64,000 nucleotides of DNA from UBA6168 sp964573725 (GTDB lineage Bacteria > Bacteroidota > Bacteroidia > Chitinophagales > Saprospiraceae). The notes under the pieces are model-generated. The model ran no database searches. It had not been told where the DNA came from and was given only the letters and a program-made list of their open reading frames with translations. Positions within the stretch are counted from its first letter, which is position 1. Every line of letters starts with the position of its first letter. Positions 18,246 through 25,546 of this stretch are shown here, in pieces. The stretch covers positions 1 to 64,000 of the forward strand of contig CAZNLJ010000007.1 in the NCBI GenBank assembly GCA_964573725.1, read 5' to 3'. Made by a program: the position numbers and the translations under genes.

Positions 18246-19544
18246 GTGCCAGACCAGCGACAGGACAATGTGGAATTCCTCAGTGGCGAAGTGCAGGAAA
18301 TATTCTCCCGGCCGCCGAGCAGCCTGGCCACCTGGGGCGGATGGACGCTGTTGGGCATCACCGTTTCACTCCTGGTGGGGGGCTGGCTGTTGGAAGTGCC
18401 GGAAACGGTGCTCGGTTCGGCTACGCTGACCACCGCCGCACCCCCGGTTCCGGTCAAGGCCAGGCAGACGGCTTACCTGACCGATGTACTCGTCCAGGAA
18501 AACCAGACGGTGGAAAAGGACTCCGTGGTGGCCGTGTTCACCAGCAATGCAGATTACCGGGATGTCCTCCAGCTCGAAAAGGAACTGGAAGCCCTGAGTG
18601 AATTCGAATTGTCCACCCTACGGTCCTATACACCCGACCTGGGGCTTCGGTTGGGGGAACTTGCGCCGGCCTATGCCGCTTTCCTCACCACTTACGAATA
18701 CCTGCCCGACCTGCAGGCGGAGCCGGCGGACAGGGCCGCCCTGCTTGCGCTGGAACAATACAATCGCCAACTCGAGACATCCATCGAAAAACTGAAGGAG
18801 CTGCGTGCCACCTCCGACCGTGAACTATTCGCCCTGGAAAAGGAAAGAGAATCCGCACGCCGGATCTATGAGGAGACGGCCGATACAACCCGGGCCGTCC
18901 GCGTATTCGAAACCTATCGGAAGGTCAGCGAGAAGGCTGCCCAAATCAAACAGACGGAATTCAACATCGAACAATATCGGGACGAAATCGCGAACAACAA
19001 TGCCCGGATGCTGGAGTTGCAGCTCCAGCGGAACGAAGGCGCCCGGGAGAAGGTCTATCAGCTGAAGCAACGCCTGAGTACCTTGAAGAATGAGATCCGC
19101 CATTGGAAGTCGCAATACCTGTTGACGGCACCCATGCGCGGGACGGTGCTCTTCTATACCGATGTCCAGCCGGGGCAAATCATCACGGCCGGAGAGGATG
19201 TGGCCGCCATCGTGCCGGGCGATTCCGTACAGACCTTTGTCGCCCGGCTCCGCATTCCTGTCGGCCGCAGCGGGAAGGTGCGGGTCGGACAAGCGGTTTC
19301 CGTCAAGGTCGACCGGTTTCCTTATCAGGAATTCGGGACGCTGCCGGGAACAGTTTCCAGGTTATACCCGGTGGCGAAAGGGGCGGAGTTGACGGTCGAG
19401 GCCACCCTGGGGGAACAGTTGGTGACCTCCAAGAAAAAACTGATCGAATTCCAGTATGATATGAATGGGTCCGCCGTCATCATCACGGACAACCAGCGGC
19501 TGGTCCGCCGGCTCTTCGAACTGATCCTACCCGCCGCGGACTGA
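18246..19544 (+). CDS. HlyD-family membrane-fusion adaptor of the C39 exporter
   Basis: A 432-residue protein from a GTG start at 18246; an ATG at 18156 would add 30 residues. The GTG is preferred because (M)PDQRQDNVEFLSGEVQEI fits the N-terminus usual for Bacteroidota bacteriocin-exporter adaptors. One membrane segment lies at about 30-50 (WTLLGITVSLLVGGWLL). A split biotinyl/lipoyl domain flanks a long coiled coil (about 105-285, rich in E, K, R and Q), and the beta-barrel follows (VQTFVARLRIPVGRSGKVRVGQAVSVKVD). It is expected to bridge the inner-membrane exporter to an outer-membrane TolC-type channel, none of which is adjacent. It follows the exporter by 111 bases and is probably cotranscribed. 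Confidence 0.85.
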   Translation: MPDQRQDNVEFLSGEVQEIFSRPPSSLATWGGWTLLGITVSLLVGGWLLEVPETVLGSATLTTAAPPVPVKARQTAYLTDVLVQENQTVEKDSVVAVFTSNADYRDVLQLEKELEALSEFELSTLRSYTPDLGLRLGELAPAYAAFLTTYEYLPDLQAEPADRAALLALEQYNRQLETSIEKLKELRATSDRELFALEKERESARRIYEETADTTRAVRVFETYRKVSEKAAQIKQTEFNIEQYRDEIANNNARMLELQLQRNEGAREKVYQLKQRLSTLKNEIRHWKSQYLLTAPMRGTVLFYTDVQPGQIITAGEDVAAIVPGDSVQTFVARLRIPVGRSGKVRVGQAVSVKVDRFPYQEFGTLPGTVSRLYPVAKGAELTVEATLGEQLVTSKKKLIEFQYDMNGSAVIITDNQRLVRRLFELILPAAD

Positions 19545-19877
19545 TCCGTTTTTTCCCGGCTCGGGTAGGAGGGAATCATCCCGATATGCTTAACTTTGGT
19601 GGGGAATGAATTGAAAGCCTTCCCGGCGGGGAGGAATCGGGAAAGACCGGTGGGATCCGGCACCCGAAAAAAAGGGTCCTCCCCTTGTTCCGTACTGGCC
19701 AGGGGTGCGCCCATCCCCGGCCGTCGGCCGTTTCCGCGGCCTTGCCGGAATGCCCTGGTCGGAAAAGCGGGGAGCCGGAACACGGGCCCGGCCGCCGGCC
19801 CGATCACAAGGAAGCGGCCCAGGAGATTCCGCCGGGACCGACCGGTGCGGAGTGACCTTAAGAAAACAGGACACAAG
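19545..19877. other. Intergenic region after the adaptor gene
   Basis: A 333-base spacer. It contains TAACTTTG at 19591-19598, a full TAnnTTTG match that could drive the downstream gene with a long leader, but no -33 box is obvious. The reading frame of the next gene stays open back to 19596, but the extra residues are Arg/Gly/Pro-rich and look non-coding. Confidence 0.4.
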
Positions 19878-20309
19878 ATGAACACATTCGACCGGCTCAT
19901 GGACGCCCTGGGCCAATGGGGCGACAACCTGCGGGAGCAAGCGGGACAAGTGGGGGAAATGGTCAAGGACAAAGGCTACCGCCTGCTGGAGGGATGGGTG
20001 CTGGCCATTCCCAAGCTGGAAGCATATGGCTTGAAGACCACTTTTTTTTCGGCGGGATTCTCCGTCAACCCGACCTTGGAGCTCGAGTTCCAGACCACGG
20101 CGGCCGCCTTTCCGATGGGACGGATCGACGCGGTCCTGGCCGAAAACAAGGACCAAACCCCCGTGCACCTGGTATTCACATCCATCAAGGCGGCGATGTT
20201 GCTGAAGGACCGGTCCAGGACCATACCGCTGGATCCGCTGGTGGTCCGCGTCCGGGTGAAGTTGTCGCCCGAGATAAAAGTATCCTTCGGGGTGCCGGCC
20301 GTGCCGTAA
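19878..20309 (+). CDS. Conserved protein of unknown function
   Basis: A 143-residue protein without a signal peptide or membrane segment. The N-terminal 35 residues are amphipathic helix (FDRLMDALGQWGDNLREQAGQ); the rest alternates short strands and helices (LEAYGLKTTFFSAGFSVNP, PVHLVFTSIKAAMLL, LDPLVVRVRVKLSPEIKVSFG). I recall similar small proteins in Saprospiria-type genomes but know no function. The start at 19878 is chosen because upstream in-frame sequence is compositionally odd. It lies downstream of the C39 exporter and adaptor on the same strand; whether it belongs to that cassette is open. Confidence 0.7.
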   Translation: MNTFDRLMDALGQWGDNLREQAGQVGEMVKDKGYRLLEGWVLAIPKLEAYGLKTTFFSAGFSVNPTLELEFQTTAAAFPMGRIDAVLAENKDQTPVHLVFTSIKAAMLLKDRSRTIPLDPLVVRVRVKLSPEIKVSFGVPAVP

Positions 20310-20409
20310 AGAAACCGGGACGGAAGCACCGCACAAAACAACAACAGCGGTTGATATCACCCGCCACAGGAAGCGAGGCGGCGAGCAACCGCGGTCAAAC
20401 ACAGCACCA

Positions 20410-22869
20410 ATGGACAAACGGATCAGGTTATCGGCCGCACTGGTCATCACGGTCGGGTCGGTCGTGTTGCTCCGCACCCCGTTCCAAACGGGAGGAGATG
20501 CGGCGGGTAAGGGCGGCAGGACGGTGCCTGCCTTGGGCGCTTTTTTCAATCCTTTCGAAGGATTCTGGCAGCAGGCGGAGCCGGTGGGCGGACCGCGGTC
20601 CGGAAGCCTGGAGATGAAGGGATTGAAAGGCAATGTCACCATCGTGTACGATGAGCGGGACGTGCCGCATATATTCGCCGAGCATCAGGAGGATGCATTT
20701 TTTGCCCAGGGCTATGTGGTGGCCGGCAATCGGTTGTGGCAAATGGACATGTCGGCCCGGCTCACCTCCGGAAGGCTGTCGGAAGTGCTGGGGTCAGCCA
20801 TGTTGGACAACGACCGCCTGCAACGGCGGCGCGGCTTGTTGACAGGGGCGCAGAAGGCGGTGGAAGCCTGGACCCGATCACCGGAGGTGCTCCCTTTGCT
20901 GGAAGCCTACACCGCCGGTGTCAACGCCTATATCGACGCATTGACACCGCGGGAATATCCATTGGAATTCAAATTATTGGGCTACGCACCGGAACGGTGG
21001 TCCCTGCTCAAGACCGCCTTGGTCAAGAAATACATGGACCTGACCCTTTGTTTCGGGGAGGACGACCTGGAGGCGACCAACACCTTGTCCCTGCTCGGTC
21101 GCATGGAATTCGACAAGTTGTTCCCCGCCTATCCGCAGGCACAATCCCCGGTGATCCCGTCCGGTACCCAGTGGAGTTTCCGCCCGGTCCAACCGGCCGG
21201 CGATACCGTGATTGCACCCTCGCTCGGGTTGATCCGGCAGGAGCTGCCGGAGAAAGACAGGACCTTGGTCGGCAGCAACAATTGGGCGGTGGCCGGAACC
21301 AAGACGAAATCGGGCTATCCCATTCTATGCAACGACCCCCATCTCCGCTTGTCGCTCCCCTCCATATGGTTCGAGTCACAGCTTCAGGCACCCGGCCTGA
21401 ACGCATACGGGGTCACCGTACCCGGCATACCGGGGCTATTGATCGGCTTCAACGAAAGGACCGCCTGGGGCGTGACCAATGTGGGACAGGACGTATTGGA
21501 CTGGGTCCGGGTCGAGTGGACCGATGCCGAACGGACCAGCTATCGGTTCGGGGATGAGATCCGGACGGTGCGCATCGTCACGGATACCTTTCGGGTGAAA
21601 GGAAGCTCGGAACCGGTTTACGATACCGTCCGGTGGACGGATTTCGGTCCGGTGGTCTACACGGACACAAATGACCCTTGGCATGGCCTGGCCATGCGCT
21701 GGGTCGGGCACCTTTCCCCGGACTCCCGGGAAATCGGAACATTCATCGGCCTCAACCGCGGCGGTGGGTACGAGGACTACATGGCGGCCTTGCGGCATTA
21801 CGAGGCGCCGGCCCAAAATTTCGTCTTTGCCGACCGGGGTGGGGATGTGGCCATCACCGTCAATGGCCGGTTTCCGGTCAAGTCGATGGAGGAAGGACGG
21901 TTCGTAACGGAGGGTTCCGCGGCAGGTGGCGCCTGGACCCGCTGGATTCCCCGGGAGCACCTTCCCCACAGCCACAATCCGGTACGGGGATTCGTCGCTT
22001 CCGCCAACCAGCATTCCACGGATCCGAGCTATCCCTACTATTACAACGGGCAGCATTTCGACCAATACCGGGGGCGATTCCTGAACCGGGAGCTGGAGCG
22101 GATGGACAGCATCACCGTCGAGGACATGATGGCTTTGCAACAAAGCAATTACAGCATCCACGCGGAGGAAGGACTGCCGGTGTTGTTGACCTTGCTCGAC
22201 CGGTCCCGGACGACCGGTGCCGCCGCCGATTCCTTGCTCGCCCTTTTGGAAGCCTGGGATTATCGGTTTGAGCGGGATGACTTGGCGCCGGAGCTCTTCG
22301 TCCGTTGGTGGGAGTCCTACTACCGGCAGGTGTTCGACGAACTGATCGGCTGGCAGGACAGCCTGCCTGTCCTCATGCCGACGAACCAACGCCTGGTGGA
22401 ACTGTCCCGGGATTTGCCCGCCGATCCGATTTTCGACCTGGCGGGGACACCGGAGCCGGAGCAGGCGAGAGACATAGCGACCCAAACCTTCGAGGACTTG
22501 GTCCAGGCATGGAGCACGGACCGGGCGTCTTTCCGGGGATGGTCGGATTACAAGGGGACGACGATACAGCACCTCGCCGGCATTCCGGCCTTTTCCAGAC
22601 AACAATTGCCGGTCGGCGGATACAAGGAAGCGCTCAACGCCATAAGCAAGCAACACGGGCCTAGTTGGCGGATGGTCGTGGACCTGGGGCCGGAGCTGCG
22701 GGCCTGGGGCGTCTTTCCGGGCGGGCAGTCCGGCAATCCCGGCAGTCCATTCTATGACATCAGTGTGGATCCATGGGTCGCCGGCAAGTACTATCGCCTG
22801 GTCTTCCTGGCAACCGCCGGGGATGCCGGGTTCCCGGTTCGGCGTACCCTGCGGTTGAACCCCTCCTGA
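20410..22869 (+). CDS. Penicillin-acylase-family N-terminal nucleophile hydrolase
   Basis: An 819-residue exported protein with a hydrophobic N-terminal segment (about 7-22). The alpha part starts with NVTIVYDERDVPHIFAE and has AFFAQGYVVAGNRLWQMDM, typical of the family. The precursor is expected to self-cleave before Ser289 in VGSNNWAVAG, making Ser289 the nucleophile of the beta chain. The following TKSGYPILCNDPHL and GVTVPGIPGLLIGFNERTAWG are conserved family blocks. Family members hydrolyse amides such as penicillins, acyl-homoserine lactones or acyl-peptides; the natural substrate here is unknown. The gene is followed closely by a small membrane-protein gene. Confidence 0.93.
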   Translation: MDKRIRLSAALVITVGSVVLLRTPFQTGGDAAGKGGRTVPALGAFFNPFEGFWQQAEPVGGPRSGSLEMKGLKGNVTIVYDERDVPHIFAEHQEDAFFAQGYVVAGNRLWQMDMSARLTSGRLSEVLGSAMLDNDRLQRRRGLLTGAQKAVEAWTRSPEVLPLLEAYTAGVNAYIDALTPREYPLEFKLLGYAPERWSLLKTALVKKYMDLTLCFGEDDLEATNTLSLLGRMEFDKLFPAYPQAQSPVIPSGTQWSFRPVQPAGDTVIAPSLGLIRQELPEKDRTLVGSNNWAVAGTKTKSGYPILCNDPHLRLSLPSIWFESQLQAPGLNAYGVTVPGIPGLLIGFNERTAWGVTNVGQDVLDWVRVEWTDAERTSYRFGDEIRTVRIVTDTFRVKGSSEPVYDTVRWTDFGPVVYTDTNDPWHGLAMRWVGHLSPDSREIGTFIGLNRGGGYEDYMAALRHYEAPAQNFVFADRGGDVAITVNGRFPVKSMEEGRFVTEGSAAGGAWTRWIPREHLPHSHNPVRGFVASANQHSTDPSYPYYYNGQHFDQYRGRFLNRELERMDSITVEDMMALQQSNYSIHAEEGLPVLLTLLDRSRTTGAAADSLLALLEAWDYRFERDDLAPELFVRWWESYYRQVFDELIGWQDSLPVLMPTNQRLVELSRDLPADPIFDLAGTPEPEQARDIATQTFEDLVQAWSTDRASFRGWSDYKGTTIQHLAGIPAFSRQQLPVGGYKEALNAISKQHGPSWRMVVDLGPELRAWGVFPGGQSGNPGSPFYDISVDPWVAGKYYRLVFLATAGDAGFPVRRTLRLNPS

Positions 22870-22889
22870 CCCTTCACAAACTTGCAAGT

Positions 22890-23243
22890 ATGAACAAGAC
22901 AATCATCATGCAGCTGGTCCTCATAACGGGCCTGGGGTTCCTCGTCCTGCAATTCCTTCCTTTCTGGAGTGTGGTTCCGGTGGGTATGTTGGCGGGATGG
23001 ATATTCGATTCGGGCGGCGACGGGCGGAACTTCCTGACCGGTTTCCTGGGTGTTTTCCTGTTGTGGTCGGGTACGGCCTGGATGCTGGATAATCAGAACG
23101 ACCACATCCTGTCCGGACGAATGGCGGACCTGTTTTCCCTGCCGCCGGCAGGGCTGGTGTTGGTCACCGGAATCATCGGCGGCTGGCTGGGTGGTGCCGG
23201 AGTCTGGTGCGGCGGGTTGCTGCGCAAGAACCTGATGGGATAA
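22890..23243 (+). CDS. Small integral membrane protein of unknown function
   Basis: A 117-residue protein with three to four hydrophobic segments (about 6-36, 47-65 and 83-110). The start at 22890 lies 20 bases after the acylase stop, so the two are probably cotranscribed. The middle contains a soluble loop with DNQNDHILSGRMADLF. I do not recognise the family; no catalytic residues are seen. Confidence 0.75.
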   Translation: MNKTIIMQLVLITGLGFLVLQFLPFWSVVPVGMLAGWIFDSGGDGRNFLTGFLGVFLLWSGTAWMLDNQNDHILSGRMADLFSLPPAGLVLVTGIIGGWLGGAGVWCGGLLRKNLMG

Positions 23244-23311
23244 GTCTGGGGATCGATTGCCGGACGGCGTCGGGGAATACCGGAAGTAAAACGGTTTGTT
23301 CCTCCTCCGGC

Positions 23312-23536
23312 TCAGGGCTTTCGGGTATATACCGAGGTTTCCCCATCGGCGGAGGATGCCCGGGTGTCCCGGTATGGGCAATGGCGGCAGCCATTGCCGC
23401 AGCAATAGCCCCGTTTTCGAAGAAAAAGACCGGTGAGTACCATTTTTCCATGTTCCCAATAGAAGTCGATGCCCTCCTGTATTGTCGGAACGGACCGGTC
23501 GGAAGCGGCATTTGGATGCGGCGGAAATTTCTTCAT
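23312..23536 (-). CDS. DUF5522-like small cysteine-rich protein
   Basis: A 74-residue protein. The core (IDFYWEHGKMVLTGLFLRKRG followed by YCCGNGCRHCPY) carries the C-C-x-x-x-C-x-x-C-P pattern of the short DUF5522 family, which probably binds a metal ion. The start at 23536 lies 11 bases after the stop of the upstream DUF6580-like gene, so the pair is likely one operon. The last 20 residues after HCPY are not conserved in the family as I know it. Function unknown. Confidence 0.75.
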   Translation of the reverse strand: MKKFPPHPNAASDRSVPTIQEGIDFYWEHGKMVLTGLFLRKRGYCCGNGCRHCPYRDTRASSADGETSVYTRKP

Positions 23537-23547
23537 CCGGGGTGTCG

Positions 23548-24135
23548 TCAGACGGTCTGCGGTCCGATGGCGGGAAAACGTCGCCGTGCCCATTCCATGC
23601 CCCCGAAGAGTACGATGCTGAAAAAGAAGTCGCTTTGGATGGTGTTCCGGAAGAACGGCAAGGCAGCCGTGTAGCATTGGAGCAATCCGGAGACATCCTG
23701 GCTGTACAGGTTGCCGGCGTACCAGACAAAGAAATTTGTGACCAGGAAAAACAAGAGGGCGGAAAGCAGGGAGCCACCCAATACCCTGGCGGGGGATATC
23801 CTGTTGAACAGCGGGCGGGAAGCCAGCACGACGAGGGCGAAAGCCAGGTAGACCTCCCAATTGGCGAACCAGGTGAACCCGTCGTACCATTCTGAGAAGA
23901 ACAGATTGTCCAACAACAGGTTGCTGGCCCATAAGACGAGCAGAGGGAAGCCGACGGCCGAAAATCTGCCGGCCAGGTAGGCGCTGCTGAACAGCGCGAC
24001 CGCACCGATCGGGGAAAAGTTGAACAAGGCGGGCAGGTCCGCCACATGGGGAACAAACCGAACCAGGACCGTCAGGAGAATCACCAGGGCGACAATCGGC
24101 CACCGTACCGTTATCCGCTTACTTTCACTGCGCAT
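23548..24135 (-). CDS. DUF6580-like integral membrane protein
   Basis: A 195-residue membrane protein with about five hydrophobic segments. The start at 24135 (MRSESKR) is chosen because a good promoter lies just upstream and the family begins with a short basic head before VALVILLTVLVRFVPH. The motif FNFSPIGAVALFSSAYLAG and the aromatic VTNFFVWY segment fit the DUF6580 group, which resembles the S-components of vitamin transporters; transport is an inference. It precedes the DUF5522-like gene. The frame stays open far upstream but that part looks non-coding. Confidence 0.82.
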   Translation of the reverse strand: MRSESKRITVRWPIVALVILLTVLVRFVPHVADLPALFNFSPIGAVALFSSAYLAGRFSAVGFPLLVLWASNLLLDNLFFSEWYDGFTWFANWEVYLAFALVVLASRPLFNRISPARVLGGSLLSALLFFLVTNFFVWYAGNLYSQDVSGLLQCYTAALPFFRNTIQSDFFFSIVLFGGMEWARRRFPAIGPQTV

Positions 24136-24157
24136 AGCCGTCGTTTTATTGTTCGGG

Positions 24158-24185
24158 CAAAGATAAGGCTTTTGCCCGACATCAA
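24158..24185 (-). promoter_or_regulatory. Candidate promoter of the DUF6580-DUF5522 pair
   Basis: The minus strand carries TTG, 17 bases, then TATCTTTG (24165 to 24158), a good match to the Bacteroidota promoter. It lies 23 bases before the start at 24135, supporting that start. Confidence 0.55.
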
Positions 24186-24451
24186 CGGGACACCCGTCAA
24201 ATTCTCGTTGGCGGATGCGCCCGCAGCGGAAGCCGGAAAGGAATAATCCGGTAGGTGAAACGGCGGATCGGAAGCTTGCGCGCATGACCGGGCCGGACAG
24301 GCGCCGATTCAGGGAGTGAGGCAAGGCCGTCCGGCGGGAACGGGGAGGCGGCACACAACCGGCCAGCTGTGCGGCCGGCCTCGAGGCTGCAACAGCCGAC
24401 GGAACGATTGTCGGCGACAAAGGCCGCTTGCTTGAGGGATTTGGAATGCCA

Positions 24452-24528
24452 TAAAAAAGAAAACCCTTGCTACTTAAAGCAAGGGTCTCTAACCCAAACA
24501 AATAAACACAAAAACTACTTTTAAAGAT
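24452..24528 (-). ncRNA. Candidate small RNA with intrinsic terminator
   Basis: A compact transcription unit can be drawn on the minus strand. A TATCTTTG promoter element (24541 to 24534) precedes an AT-rich segment of about 40 bases. Then comes a perfect 9-bp hairpin, ACCCTTGCT (24463-24471) with AGCAAGGGT (24478-24486), followed on the minus strand by a T-rich tract. The transcript would be about 75 bases. A second, mutually exclusive 4-bp stem (24483-24486 with 24492-24495) overlaps the terminator arm, which is attenuator-like. No protein-coding potential beyond a 6-codon GTG frame is visible. It could be a free small RNA, or the leader of an unrecognised short gene. Confidence 0.5.
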
Positions 24529-24533
24529 TGATA

Positions 24534-24541
24534 CAAAGATA
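24534..24541 (-). promoter_or_regulatory. -7 element of the candidate small RNA
   Basis: The minus strand reads TATCTTTG (TAnnTTTG). Nineteen bases upstream is CTTTT rather than the TTG consensus. The element lies in sequence much richer in AT than the surroundings. Confidence 0.45.
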
Positions 24542-24877
24542 AGGTCGCCGGAGACCCTGGAAAAGCTTTTTCTGAAACATGAAATGATAATCAGTGACAT
24601 GCAAAATAAGGTTGCACGAAACATTGATCATTAAAAATGAGCGTATTGTGCAATTAGAATGTGAAATCAGACTCGATTTTTCATCAAAAAAAATCGTCAT
24701 ATTTCGTTAAGCAGGTTAACAAAGAAGCGGGGAACGAGGCGCAGCGATTGGAGGAAGGATGAAGGAAAGGGATGTAAACAGCGGAAATTCAGCAACTTGA
24801 ATGTTCAATCCGCCCATTTCCGGGAATCGTACAAAAAAAATACCTGCAGCGACTGTCCGTCTCCGGGAAGGAAGGCC

Positions 24878-25252
24878 TTAGACAAAGGCGGATTCATCGT
24901 AGGAGCCGGAAGGTGTACCGGGTTCGGAGCGGGGATGGTCCTGGCGCCGTGCAGGTCCGCCGGGACGTTTGGGATCTTGGGTCATATTCCGGAGTTCCTT
25001 CTCCAGTTCCTGCTGTTCCCATTCCCGGCTGAGAATGGAGAATCCGGGTATGCCGAACACCTCCACATAATGGAAGGCGAGCCCGAGCCCCCATCCGAGC
25101 AGGGGAAAGACAAACCAAAGGTGGGAACTGGTCAGCAGGTTGAGGGAGATCAGGAACAGGTTGACGAACACAAAGGACATGAGATGCTTGTAAAAACCTT
25201 TCCTGGCTTTTACCGCGCGTCTGGCCTTGTTTATTTGTTCGTCGGTATACAT
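24878..25252 (-). CDS. 2TM-domain protein
   Basis: A 124-residue protein with two adjacent membrane segments (about 20-38 and 47-62) in the order typical of the small 2TM family. It has a charged head (TDEQINKARRAVKARKGFYKH), a helix pair, then VFGIPGFSILSREWEQQELEKEL, a conserved amphipathic tail. Similar modules occur alone or attached to sensor kinases in Bacteroidota; here it stands alone. The C-terminal 30 residues are Arg/Pro-rich. It diverges from the S9 peptidase gene. Function unknown. Confidence 0.85.
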   Translation of the reverse strand: MYTDEQINKARRAVKARKGFYKHLMSFVFVNLFLISLNLLTSSHLWFVFPLLGWGLGLAFHYVEVFGIPGFSILSREWEQQELEKELRNMTQDPKRPGGPARRQDHPRSEPGTPSGSYDESAFV

Positions 25253-25546
25253 GTCGTCCGGAGGTTTGCTAAGGATCGAAATCCATGTATGGACATAAAC
25301 ACAAGAAGCCAAGGAAAGTTTCCCTATCAGGAGGATTTCTGAGGAATAGGTCCGGTATGACGGCAAACAGACATTCCTGTCGCATGAAACGACCAGGAAG
25401 GAACCCACCAATCCTAAAAAAAGCGATTCCCGATACCTACTGGGTCGCAGACCGACTAATTTTACGGGAGCCTTCGCAAGGCGGGAGGCTGAGTTCAAAG
25501 GAGCCATCGGGCGACAGACCGGGGGTGCCGTCACCAACGCAAAGCC

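Larger units (their letters stand above)
24136..24877. other. Long intergenic region containing a candidate small RNA
   Basis: A 742-base stretch without a supported gene. It contains, in order, the promoter of the DUF6580-like gene (24158-24185), two simple inverted repeats (24359-24378 and 24395-24415), the candidate small RNA (24452-24528) with its promoter, and an AT-rich segment at 24590-24725. In that segment TTGCAC at 24612-24617 and GTGCAA at 24648-24653 form an interrupted inverted repeat. Confidence 0.6.

Noticed and set aside
24241..24420. Possible cobalamin riboswitch upstream of the DUF6580-like gene
   Set aside because: No B12-box or other conserved riboswitch segments were found on either strand, and the gene has a promoter closer to its start.
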